Shown here piece after piece: positions 13,120-20,709 of a DNA stretch of 22,742 bases. This stretch comes from Deltaproteobacteria bacterium. Its GTDB lineage: Bacteria > Desulfobacterota > SM23-61. The position numbers and the translations under genes are program-made. The notes below the pieces were generated by a model. It did not search any database. It had not been told where the DNA came from and saw only the letters and a list, made by a program, of their open reading frames with translations. Numbering within the stretch: position 1 is the stretch's first letter; every line of letters begins with the position of its first letter. The stretch lies in contig JAPLIW010000483.1 of NCBI GenBank assembly GCA_026388915.1, positions 1 to 22,742 of the forward strand, given 5' to 3'.

Positions 13120-14361
13120 ATGAAAAAGGCAATGCTGGCGCTCGGACTCATTGGAATTGTGGCACTCTTATTTGGCGCGGAGATGGCTGGTGCCCAAAGC
13201 GGCCCGATCAAAGTCGGGGTGAATTCGGCATGGGATTATCCGGGTGGCCAAGGGGTTAAACGAGGGGGAGAAATGGCGATCAAGGATATAAACGCCGCCG
13301 GAGGATTACTGGGACGGAAGGTGGAAGGGATTTTTTATGATAACAAGGTAGACCCCAACGAGGCCAAGAATGCCACGGAGAGACTTTTGTACAGAGACAA
13401 GGTGGATGTGATTCTTGGCTTTTGGAGAAGCGATCTGGCAATTGTCGCCCAACCCTTGGTCATGGAAGCCAAGAAAATCCTTCTCATCGGGGGGGCTTCG
13501 ACTCCCGTCGTCACTCTTGAGCGGATCAAAAAGGATTACAAAACGAACAGATATACTTTTACCACGACGGTCAACACCTATCTGACCATGCTCAGCATGG
13601 AACGGGGGGTCATCGAAGCTTTAAAGATGGGTTACGGCAAGATCGCTCTCCTTGTTGAAAAAGCCGCCTGGTGCGATCCCCTGTACGACAGTTGGATGAA
13701 AAAGTATGGGGATAAAGTCGTCTTTTCGACTCGTTTCTCCACGACGGCTACCGATTTTTCCGTTGAGTTTTCCCAGGTCAAAGCCAAAGGTGCGGATATC
13801 TTGGCTTTTATTACCACCGGCAAGGGCGGAACTCCTTCTGTGAAACAATGGTACGACATGAAGATTCCGGCCATTTATTGCGGGTACAATGTGGACTCCC
13901 AGGACCCCAATTTCTCGCAGGTTACCGAGGGGAAAACCCAGGGAGTTGCCGGGTCAACGGTCGGCGGGGTCGCCGGCTGGCCGATCACTCCCAAAAGCCT
14001 GAAATTTTATGAGGAGTACAAGAAGGCCTATGGCGCGTATCCGATCGCCTATACGAATGGGGTCTCCTATGACGCGGTGATGGCCTGGGCCCATGCGGTA
14101 AAGCTGGCCGGCACGGTCGAGACCGAGGCCGTGGTCAAGTCTTTGGAGAGGAAAGATCTGAACTACGAGGGGGTGTGCGGGGTGATCGAAGCTTTCGATG
14201 AAATCCACAATCCCTACGGAGGGGGCTGGAAAAAGGGCGAATCTTGGGGGTGGGTGGCCTACCAATGGCAGGACGGAAAAAGAGTCCCCTTCTGGCCCGA
14301 ACAATATTCAAGCGCAAAAATGATCATTCCGGATTGGGTCAAGAAGCTCCAGAAAAAATAA
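13120..14361 (+). CDS. Periplasmic substrate-binding protein of a LivK-type (type I) ABC importer
   Basis: I place the start at 13120, not at an in-frame ATG 48 bp earlier. AAGGAGGG (13109-13116) lies just before it, and the protein then begins with a proper signal peptide: MKKAMLALGLIGIVALLFG, cleaved after AGA before QSGPIKVG. That gives 413 residues. The mature part is a two-lobed periplasmic binding protein of the branched-chain amino acid family (Peripla_BP_6), with KVGVNSAWDYPGGQGVKRGG, INAAGGLLGRKVE, DNKVDPNEAKN and VILGFWRSD near the first lobe. This family also binds aromatic and dicarboxylic acids in catabolic operons. It is followed by permease and ATPase genes and defines the importer's specificity. 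Confidence 0.9.
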   Translation: MKKAMLALGLIGIVALLFGAEMAGAQSGPIKVGVNSAWDYPGGQGVKRGGEMAIKDINAAGGLLGRKVEGIFYDNKVDPNEAKNATERLLYRDKVDVILGFWRSDLAIVAQPLVMEAKKILLIGGASTPVVTLERIKKDYKTNRYTFTTTVNTYLTMLSMERGVIEALKMGYGKIALLVEKAAWCDPLYDSWMKKYGDKVVFSTRFSTTATDFSVEFSQVKAKGADILAFITTGKGGTPSVKQWYDMKIPAIYCGYNVDSQDPNFSQVTEGKTQGVAGSTVGGVAGWPITPKSLKFYEEYKKAYGAYPIAYTNGVSYDAVMAWAHAVKLAGTVETEAVVKSLERKDLNYEGVCGVIEAFDEIHNPYGGGWKKGESWGWVAYQWQDGKRVPFWPEQYSSAKMIIPDWVKKLQKK

Positions 14362-14397
14362 GGACTCCTTTCTGAAAAGAAAGCACGTTCGGGGAAA

Positions 14398-14424
14398 GGG
14401 CTGGGTTCATTGCGAGCCCAGCCC
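14398..14424 (+). terminator. Intergenic hairpin after the binding-protein gene, partial terminator or mRNA stabiliser
   Basis: GGGCTGGG (14398-14405) pairs perfectly with CCCAGCCC (14417-14424) across an 11-nt loop. No T-run follows, so it is not a complete intrinsic terminator. Hairpins at this place in ABC importer operons commonly protect the upstream mRNA and let the binding protein be made in excess over the membrane parts. That role here is inference. Confidence 0.55.
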
Positions 14425-14435
14425 TCCAGGAAAGG

Positions 14436-15302
14436 ATGCTTATGGTTGAAACGGTTATCATCTTCGGAGTTATCTGGACCGCTCTTTACTGCCTGATTGC
14501 CATGGGTTTCTCTTTGTTATTCGGGGTCGCCCAGGTCTTGAACCTGAGCCATGGAATGATCATCATGAGCGCCTGCTATGTTTCCTTCCTGTTATTGACC
14601 GGTCTGAACTGGTCGCTGGGGGTTAGTCTCCTGGGCGGGATCATCGGGTCGGTCCTTCTCCTTCTAATCATCTATCTGGGGTTTATCAAGAAATTCCTGA
14701 CCGCGCCCCATACCTCGATGCTCCTCCTGACGGCGGGATTGGCGAATATCATCCAGCAGATCGTCATCCTCGCCATAGGACCGGATACGAAATTCGTTCC
14801 TACCATGATTACGGGAGGGACTACCATCTTTTCCGTGGTTCTCTCCAACCAGCAGATCCTCAGCGTTGGGGTAGCCTTTGCTCTGGTCGCCTTGCTGGTC
14901 GTTTTCTTGCAACGCACCAAGATGGGGCGTGCCATCCGAGCCGTAACCCAGGACCGAAGCACAGCCTCTCTTTCCGGGATCAACGCGGAAGAGATGTATG
15001 TGGTGACGATCATCATTGCCGGGGTTCTGGCCGGGGTGGCTGGATTGATGGTGGCACCCATCCAGACGGTCACTCCGGAAATCGGGTGGGAGATGATGGT
15101 GACCGCCTTTACGGTCACCATTCTGGCCGGGCTGGGAGGGCCGGTCTGGGGGGTCGTCATCGCTGCGGCCATCGTGGCCTACGCGGAGCTGGTCACCGCC
15201 TTTCTAATCTCTCCCATGCTAAAGGAGGGTGCTGCTTTCGTGATCATGATTCTGACGCTCATGTTCCGGCCCCAAGGACTATTCGGGAAAGGAAGGATTT
15301 AA
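14436..15302 (+). CDS. livH: LivH-type permease of the ABC importer
   Basis: This 288-residue inner-membrane protein has about eight hydrophobic segments. VAQVLNLSHGMIIMSACYVSF matches the N-terminal LivH signature. MGRAIRAVTQDRSTASLSGIN is the cytoplasmic EAA-like loop that docks on the ATPases, and ILAGLGGPVWGVVIAA the conserved C-terminal helix. The start is either 14436 or the in-frame ATG at 14442. The latter lies at better distance from AGGAAAGG, making a 286-residue protein. Its stop codon overlaps the next start by one base (TAATG), so translation is coupled to livM. Confidence 0.92.
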   Translation: MLMVETVIIFGVIWTALYCLIAMGFSLLFGVAQVLNLSHGMIIMSACYVSFLLLTGLNWSLGVSLLGGIIGSVLLLLIIYLGFIKKFLTAPHTSMLLLTAGLANIIQQIVILAIGPDTKFVPTMITGGTTIFSVVLSNQQILSVGVAFALVALLVVFLQRTKMGRAIRAVTQDRSTASLSGINAEEMYVVTIIIAGVLAGVAGLMVAPIQTVTPEIGWEMMVTAFTVTILAGLGGPVWGVVIAAAIVAYAELVTAFLISPMLKEGAAFVIMILTLMFRPQGLFGKGRI

Positions 15303-16225
15303 TGGAGAAGCTGCGAAAAGAGTTCCTTTCTATTGCCATTATCGGAGTGATCTCCATCGGGCTCGCAGTCGTGGCTCCGGCCACGGGTTACGACTTTTAT
15401 TTGATTGGGCTGTTCACGTCCGCCTGTTTATGGGTTGTTTACGTGGTTAGCTGGGACCTTTTGGCGGGCTACACGGGCATGCTCAATTTCGGTCAGCTTC
15501 TTTTTGCCGGGGTGGCAGCCTACACGGTTGCCCTATTCGAACTCCATTACCCCCTCCCGCGCCCCCTGATGATGCTGGCGGGTCTCATCGCTGGAATCGT
15601 TTCATCCTTATTGATCGGGTTACCCTCTTTGCGGGTCCGTTCTTCCTATTTTGCCCTGGTCAGCTTTGCCATGCTCCTGGTCTTTTTCCGGATTACATTG
15701 ACTTTCGTCGACATTTTTGGCGGCGAGTATGGTCTGAGTATACCCCGGGTGTACAGCCGTCAAAGCCTCTATTACACATCGATTATCCTCATGGCCATAA
15801 CCCTGATCAGCTTGAGGTTGATCGTAAAATCCAGGATTGGCACGGCCCTCCAGTGTATCCGGGAGGATGAGGAAACGGCCCGGGCCGTGGGCATCAATAT
15901 TCATCGGTATAAGCTGATGGCCTGTCTGATCAGCGCTTTTTTTACCAGCCTGGCCGGCATCTGCGGCTTCTATTATATGGGGCATATCGGGCCCGAGATG
16001 TTCGCTATGATGGGCTCCTTCAACGTGGTTATCATGGGAGTGGTGGGAGGCGCAGGGACCATCTTTGGGGCAGCCCTGGGAGGGGGGGTTCTTTCCGTGG
16101 TCCTGGAATACATGCGTCCCATCGCCGAATTTCGGAACATTGGTTATGCCCTCTTGCTGGTGGTGGTAATCATGTTGGCCTCCCGGGGGGTCTGGGGCAG
16201 TCTGGCTTCTCACTTCAAGAAATAG
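15302..16225 (+). CDS. livM: LivM-type permease of the ABC importer
   Basis: I start this gene at 15302, where GGAAGGA precedes an ATG that overlaps the livH stop (TAATG). A longer in-frame extension upstream overlaps livH and has no support. The result is a 307-residue membrane protein with about nine hydrophobic helices. VVSWDLLAGYTGMLNFGQ is the LivM signature, ALQCIREDEETARAVGIN the EAA-like coupling loop, and GVVGGAGTIFGAALGG the conserved C-terminal helix pair. It forms the heterodimeric channel with LivH. Confidence 0.92.
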   Translation: MEKLRKEFLSIAIIGVISIGLAVVAPATGYDFYLIGLFTSACLWVVYVVSWDLLAGYTGMLNFGQLLFAGVAAYTVALFELHYPLPRPLMMLAGLIAGIVSSLLIGLPSLRVRSSYFALVSFAMLLVFFRITLTFVDIFGGEYGLSIPRVYSRQSLYYTSIILMAITLISLRLIVKSRIGTALQCIREDEETARAVGINIHRYKLMACLISAFFTSLAGICGFYYMGHIGPEMFAMMGSFNVVIMGVVGGAGTIFGAALGGGVLSVVLEYMRPIAEFRNIGYALLLVVVIMLASRGVWGSLASHFKK

Positions 16226-16251
16226 GCAAAAGGAGCGGCAGGAGATCATCC

Positions 16252-16998
16252 ATGGCACAGTTTTTTGCGGTAAAGAGCATCTACAAGAACTTTGGCAAAC
16301 TGGCGGCTTTGAGTGATATCAGCTTTTCCGTCAATCAAGGTGAGTTGGTGGGACTGATTGGGCCGAATGGGGCCGGCAAAACGACGCTCTTCAACGTGAT
16401 CACCGGCTTCTACCGGGCCACGTCGGGCCAGGTTCTCTTCAAGGATAAAGATGTAAGTCAGGCCCGCCCGAACGAGCTGGCCGAGATGGGCATGGTCAGG
16501 ACTTTTCAGATCCCCCGGCCTTTCAAAGAATTAACCGTCCAGGACAATGTGGCCGTGGGAACCCTATTCAACCCGGAAAGGATGCATAAGACCCATCTTT
16601 CCCCGGAGGAGTTTGTGGGAAAGATCCTGGAGGGGGTCAAGCTCTCTCCCTACAAAGATCAGCTGGCCGGGAATTTGGGTTATGGAAATCTCAAGCTTCT
16701 GGAAGTGGGCAGAGCTCAAGGGCCCTTACCCGAGCTCCTTCTTCTGGATGAACCCTTTGCCGGATTGTCCCTCAACGAGATCGAGTCGATCAGCGAGATT
16801 CTGAGGGGGCTGACGGCCAAGGGTTTAACCCTGGTCATCGTTGAACATAAATTAAGGGAGCTCATGAAATTGGTAAAAAGAGTCATCGTGCTTCATTATG
16901 GAAAGAAGATCGCCGATGGAAACCCCGAAGAGATTTCCCGGGACGAACAAGTATTGAAGGCCTACTTAGGCAGGAGGTGGTCTAAGCCCAATGCTTGA
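16252..16998 (+). CDS. livG: LivG-type ABC ATPase with altered signature motif
   Basis: This is a 248-residue ATP-binding subunit. Walker A is G37-PNGAGKTT-45, Walker B is LLLLD166-E167-P, and the H-loop is VIVEHKL. The Q-loop region is RTFQIPRPF, typical of LivG. The signature motif, normally LSYGQ or LAYGQ in this family, reads L142-GYGN-146, so the Ser and Gln positions are Gly and Asn. The D-loop region AGLSLNEIESI is also slightly changed. The companion LivF has a normal signature, so the pair would have one orthodox and one altered ATP site. Its stop overlaps the next gene by 8 bp. Confidence 0.92.
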   Translation: MAQFFAVKSIYKNFGKLAALSDISFSVNQGELVGLIGPNGAGKTTLFNVITGFYRATSGQVLFKDKDVSQARPNELAEMGMVRTFQIPRPFKELTVQDNVAVGTLFNPERMHKTHLSPEEFVGKILEGVKLSPYKDQLAGNLGYGNLKLLEVGRAQGPLPELLLLDEPFAGLSLNEIESISEILRGLTAKGLTLVIVEHKLRELMKLVKRVIVLHYGKKIADGNPEEISRDEQVLKAYLGRRWSKPNA

Positions 16999-17692
16999 GA
17001 TCAAAAACTTAACGGTTTATTACGGGCACGCCCTGGCCTTGGAGAATATTAACATGGCCGTACCCGAGAAGGGACTTACTGCGGTCATTGGCCCCAACGG
17101 GGCCGGAAAGACCACCCTCCTGAAAGCCATCTCCCGCATCGTCGATCCGGCCCAGGGCTCCATCTCGTATAAGGGTCATAATTTGCTGAAATATGGACCT
17201 CACAAATTGGCCAAAATGGGGATTGCCCATTGTCCGGAGGGCCGGAAACCGTTTCCGGAGATGTCTGCACTGGAGAACTTGCTCGTAGGGGGCTTCGTAT
17301 TGCCTTCTTCCAAGGTCCAGGCTCGCCTGAAAATGGTGTTTGATCTTTTCCCGATTCTCCGGGAAAGGATGAACCAGCTGAGCATCACTCTATCGGGCGG
17401 GGAACAGCAGATGTTGGCCATCGGCCGGGCTCTCATGGTCTCCCCCTCCCTCCTCCTGATCGACGAACCCTCTTTGGGTTTATCCCCGTTGGTGGTGGAC
17501 GAATTAGAGAGGATTATTGGCAATATCAAAGAGTCCGGGGTTACGGTATTGATGGTTGAAGGAAACGTGGACCTTATTCGAGACCTTCCCGATGCCGTCT
17601 ATGTGCTGGATCACGGGAGTTTAGTCCATTCCGGCACAGTTTCCCAAATCATGAACGACGCCAATCTGGCCAAAACCTATTTCGGCATGTAA
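16991..17692 (+). CDS. livF: LivF-type ABC ATPase
   Basis: This is a 233-residue ATP-binding subunit. It shows Walker A G34-PNGAGKTT-42, the standard signature LSGGEQQMLAIGRAL, Walker B LLLIDEPSLGLSP and the H-loop region VLMVEGNVD. In that last motif the usual switch His (VEQN or VEHD in LivF relatives) is G-N, a common LivF-type variation. The start overlaps livG by 8 bp (ATGCTTGA), with AGGAGG inside the livG end acting as ribosome binding site. It completes the five-gene importer. A 106-bp gap with no convincing terminator follows before the CoA-transferase gene, so transcription probably continues. Confidence 0.93.
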   Translation: MLEIKNLTVYYGHALALENINMAVPEKGLTAVIGPNGAGKTTLLKAISRIVDPAQGSISYKGHNLLKYGPHKLAKMGIAHCPEGRKPFPEMSALENLLVGGFVLPSSKVQARLKMVFDLFPILRERMNQLSITLSGGEQQMLAIGRALMVSPSLLLIDEPSLGLSPLVVDELERIIGNIKESGVTVLMVEGNVDLIRDLPDAVYVLDHGSLVHSGTVSQIMNDANLAKTYFGM

Positions 17693-17798
17693 CCATTGGC
17701 AATTTAGGAATTTCGCAGGGTAGCAGGATAGCCGATCAAAAGTGGCGGGGGCCAATTCCCCTCTGCCTGATGGCTAAATAGGAAGGGTTGAGAATCGA

Positions 17799-19292
17799 TT
17801 GCCTGATCTAGTGAGCGAGCGGATCCGCTGTAAAGATCTGCGGGGCAAAGTGACCTCCGTGGAGAATGCGGCCCGTCTCATCCAGGACGGAATGTCCGTG
17901 GGGGTCTGTAGCGATCTTCTTCCCTTCTGCCGGGCTCTGGAAAAAGAAGGGAGAGAGGGCCGGGATTTACAAATCCATCTTTGGTCGGGGGTGGCGATCC
18001 TCCAGGCGGACCGGATCCTGGGTAAAACCGGAACGATAAAGCGCAGAATCGGGCAGCAGACTCTATTGAGAAAACCGATCAACACCCGGCAGGTCCAATA
18101 CCTGGACACCCCGCTGGGTTCTTTTTATCCGGCGATCCGCGCCGGCGAATTCGGTTCCCTCGACGTGGCGATTCTCGAAGCGGTCTCCATCACCAAAGAG
18201 GGGAATCTGATCCCCGCCTATCGCCTCCATGACATGCCCAATTTCGCCCAGGCGGCGGGCAGAGTCATTGTTCAACTCAATACCGCTTACCCGACGCATT
18301 TTGAGGGAATGCATGATGTATACATTCCCGGCGACCCCCCGAAAAGGAAGTCCATTCCCATTTCCTGCATCGATGACCGGGCGGGCACTCCTTATATTCC
18401 GCTTAACCCCGATAAAATATTGGCCATCTACCTGTCCGATGAGCCCGAACCGATCGATGCGGATGATTCCGTTGACAAGACCAGCGCGGCCATCGCGTCT
18501 CACCTGCTCGCGTTTCTCCGGAAGGAAGTGGCCCAAGGAAAGCTCCCTCCCTCTCTTCTCCCCATGGAAATCGGGTTGGGAATGATCCCTACCGCGGTCA
18601 TGAAGGCCTTTGAAAATGCGGAGTTTGAAAGTTTGGAATTCTATTCTGCCGTCCTGAACGATGGCCTGCTGGGATTATTGTCACGACGGAAGGTCAGGGC
18701 AGCTTCGGGGACGGGTTTCTTCCTCTCCCCGCGGGGCGAAAAACACCTCCTGGAAAACCTCCATGAATACCATAAAAAGGTTGTTTTCCGGCCGGTGGAG
18801 ATTGCCGATTGCCCCGAAGTGATCATGCGCCTCGGGGTCTTGGCTTTGAATGGGGCGATCGAAGCGGACATCTACGGGAATGTAAACTCGAGCCACATCA
18901 TGAACGGGGATATCGTAAGCGGGGTGGGAGGGGCCGTCGATTTCGCCATGAACGCCTATCTTTCGGTCATCCTCCTCCCATCCACCGCCAAGGGCGGGAA
19001 TATCTCCTGCATCGTCCCCATGACTTCGCATGTGGACATACCCGAACATGGGGTTGACTTGCTCGTCACGGAACAAGGAGTCGCCGACCTGCGTGGGCTG
19101 GTCCCGAAGGAAAGGGCGGATAAAATCATTCGGTTATGCGCTCATCCCGATTATCGCCCCATTCTCCGGGAGTATTTCCAAAGGGCGCTGAAGGAGGCGG
19201 GGGGGCATGAGCCCCAGCTGCCGGACGAGGCTCTTTCTTTTCACAGCCGGTTCTTAAAAACAGGGAGTATGAAGCTAACAGGAGGAAAGTGA
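17799..19292 (+). CDS. Acetyl-CoA hydrolase/CoA-transferase family protein with the catalytic Glu replaced by Ala
   Basis: This is a 497-residue member of the Cat1/AarC-type class I CoA-transferases, which move CoA between acids through an enzyme-glutamyl thioester. VRAASGTGFFLSP, then DIYGNVNSSHIMNGDIVSG, VGGAVDFAMNA, and VDLLVTEQGVADLRGL are the family blocks. The catalytic Glu normally lies in Y-T-E-V (Glu294 of AarC). Here the aligned segment reads FYSAVLNDG, giving Ala284. The protein may therefore be a CoA-binding or hydrolase-like variant, or use another residue. The start is TTG at 17799: an in-frame TAA at 17775 and no ATG or GTG in between leave no longer choice, and GGAAGGG lies 11 nt upstream. 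One base separates it from the next gene. Confidence 0.88.
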   Translation: MPDLVSERIRCKDLRGKVTSVENAARLIQDGMSVGVCSDLLPFCRALEKEGREGRDLQIHLWSGVAILQADRILGKTGTIKRRIGQQTLLRKPINTRQVQYLDTPLGSFYPAIRAGEFGSLDVAILEAVSITKEGNLIPAYRLHDMPNFAQAAGRVIVQLNTAYPTHFEGMHDVYIPGDPPKRKSIPISCIDDRAGTPYIPLNPDKILAIYLSDEPEPIDADDSVDKTSAAIASHLLAFLRKEVAQGKLPPSLLPMEIGLGMIPTAVMKAFENAEFESLEFYSAVLNDGLLGLLSRRKVRAASGTGFFLSPRGEKHLLENLHEYHKKVVFRPVEIADCPEVIMRLGVLALNGAIEADIYGNVNSSHIMNGDIVSGVGGAVDFAMNAYLSVILLPSTAKGGNISCIVPMTSHVDIPEHGVDLLVTEQGVADLRGLVPKERADKIIRLCAHPDYRPILREYFQRALKEAGGHEPQLPDEALSFHSRFLKTGSMKLTGGK

Positions 19293-19293
19293 A

Positions 19294-20679
19294 ATGGCCC
19301 AGAAGACACTCGCTCAAATCTTGGGAGATTTCGTGTATGAGCTCTCTTATGCCGACCTCTCCAAGGAGATCATCGAAAAGGCGGAAATCAGCATCGCGGA
19401 CGGGATCGGCTGCGCGCTCGCCGGTTGCGACCTGCCCTCCTCCCGGATCGCCCGCAAAGTCTGGAAGGAACTGAAAAAAGAAGGGCGTTCCACCGCCTGG
19501 GTGGACGGAGAAAAAGGAGATTCCCAGAATACCGCCTGGTTGAACTGCCTTCTCATGCACAGCATTCTCCATGATGACATGCAGGAATCCACGGTGGGGC
19601 ACATGGGGTCCTTCGTGATCCCCGCCGCTTTGGCCGTCGCCGAAGAGGAACGGAAGGGGGGAAAAGATCTCCTCACTGCCGTGGTGGCTGCCTATGAGGT
19701 GTCGGGGAGGATCGCCCTGAAATCGGGGCTGCCCATCGTCAAACGGGGTTTCCGGGCGAGCCCGGTCTTCGGCCCCTTTGCTGCTGCTGCGGCGGCCGCG
19801 AAACTGATGGGGCTCAGTCGCGAGCAGACCCAACATGCGATCGCCTGCGCCGCGAGTTTTTCCTGCGGACTCCTGGAAGCGGTGAATACGGGCTCCATGG
19901 AATGGCGGTTCCAGAACGGCGGCGCCTTGCGCAACGGACTCATGGCTGCCTTGCTGGCTAAGAACGGGTTGGCGGCGTCCCCTACAGCCCTGGAGGGGAA
20001 GTGCGGGTTCTTCGCCTGTTTCGGCGGCCCGGAGGTTCGGGATTCCGTTCTGTCGCATAGGGAGGAGATAACCCAGAACTTGGGGCGTGAGTTTGAAGTG
20101 GGAAAGAATATCTTTAAGCCCTACCCCACCTGCGGATACAACCAGGTCGGCGTGGAAGTAGCCGTGGCCATGGCCCGCAAATTCGATATCCAGCCGGGGG
20201 AGATCGAGGGAATTCATGCCATTGTGGCCCCGGAAAATAAGAACTATCCGGGCGGGGATTTCCACGGGCCATTCGCGAGGCTGGATCAAGCCCTCCTCAG
20301 CAAACCCTTTTCTCTGGCTACCGCCTTCCTTTTCCGCAACATCACCGTCGACATGTACCTGTCGAAATTGAATGCGCCGGAGATCAGCACCCTCGCGCAA
20401 AAAGTCACCTCGGAAGGAAAGGCCGGCATGGGGTTCCTGGACTACAAAATCGAGGTGAAATTGAAAAACGGCAAAACGGTCACCGGCGACCATCACCTCG
20501 CGAACATGAAAAATTATTCCCTGGACCGGAAGATGGAAACCGAAAAATTCTGCGGTCTCGCTTCGAACGTCTTGAAAAAAGAGGAAGCGGCCCAAGTCGT
20601 CGAGGCGATCTTTCAATTGAAAGACATGCCGAACCTTGACGGGCTTTCCCGAATGTTTGGCAAAATCCAGTCTCGTTAA
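19294..20679 (+). CDS. MmgE/PrpD family protein (2-methylcitrate-dehydratase-like)
   Basis: This 461-residue protein is of full length for the family. It shows the N-terminal helical domain (ADGIGCALAG), LLMHSILHDDMQESTVGHMG at the position of the usual DYDDT...HPG active-site motif, the Gly/Ala-rich stretch FAAAAAAAKLMGL, and FKPYPTCGYNQ equal to KPYPSC. The family includes 2-methylcitrate dehydratase, cis-aconitate decarboxylase and epimerases acting on di- and tricarboxylic acids. Which one applies cannot be told. No prpB or prpC partners are in the window, so ordinary methylcitrate metabolism is unlikely to be its role here. GGAGG sits 8 nt before the ATG inside the end of the previous gene, suggesting coupled translation. 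It is cytoplasmic. Confidence 0.9.
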   Translation: MAQKTLAQILGDFVYELSYADLSKEIIEKAEISIADGIGCALAGCDLPSSRIARKVWKELKKEGRSTAWVDGEKGDSQNTAWLNCLLMHSILHDDMQESTVGHMGSFVIPAALAVAEEERKGGKDLLTAVVAAYEVSGRIALKSGLPIVKRGFRASPVFGPFAAAAAAAKLMGLSREQTQHAIACAASFSCGLLEAVNTGSMEWRFQNGGALRNGLMAALLAKNGLAASPTALEGKCGFFACFGGPEVRDSVLSHREEITQNLGREFEVGKNIFKPYPTCGYNQVGVEVAVAMARKFDIQPGEIEGIHAIVAPENKNYPGGDFHGPFARLDQALLSKPFSLATAFLFRNITVDMYLSKLNAPEISTLAQKVTSEGKAGMGFLDYKIEVKLKNGKTVTGDHHLANMKNYSLDRKMETEKFCGLASNVLKKEEAAQVVEAIFQLKDMPNLDGLSRMFGKIQSR

Positions 20680-20709
20680 CCAGCCGGGCCATAAAAGGAG
20701 TCTCACCCA

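Noticed and set aside
19126..20706. 526-codon open frame on the minus strand opposite the MmgE/PrpD gene
   Set aside because: It mirrors a well-supported family member on the plus strand, has no family motifs or ribosome binding site, and arises from GC-rich codon bias.
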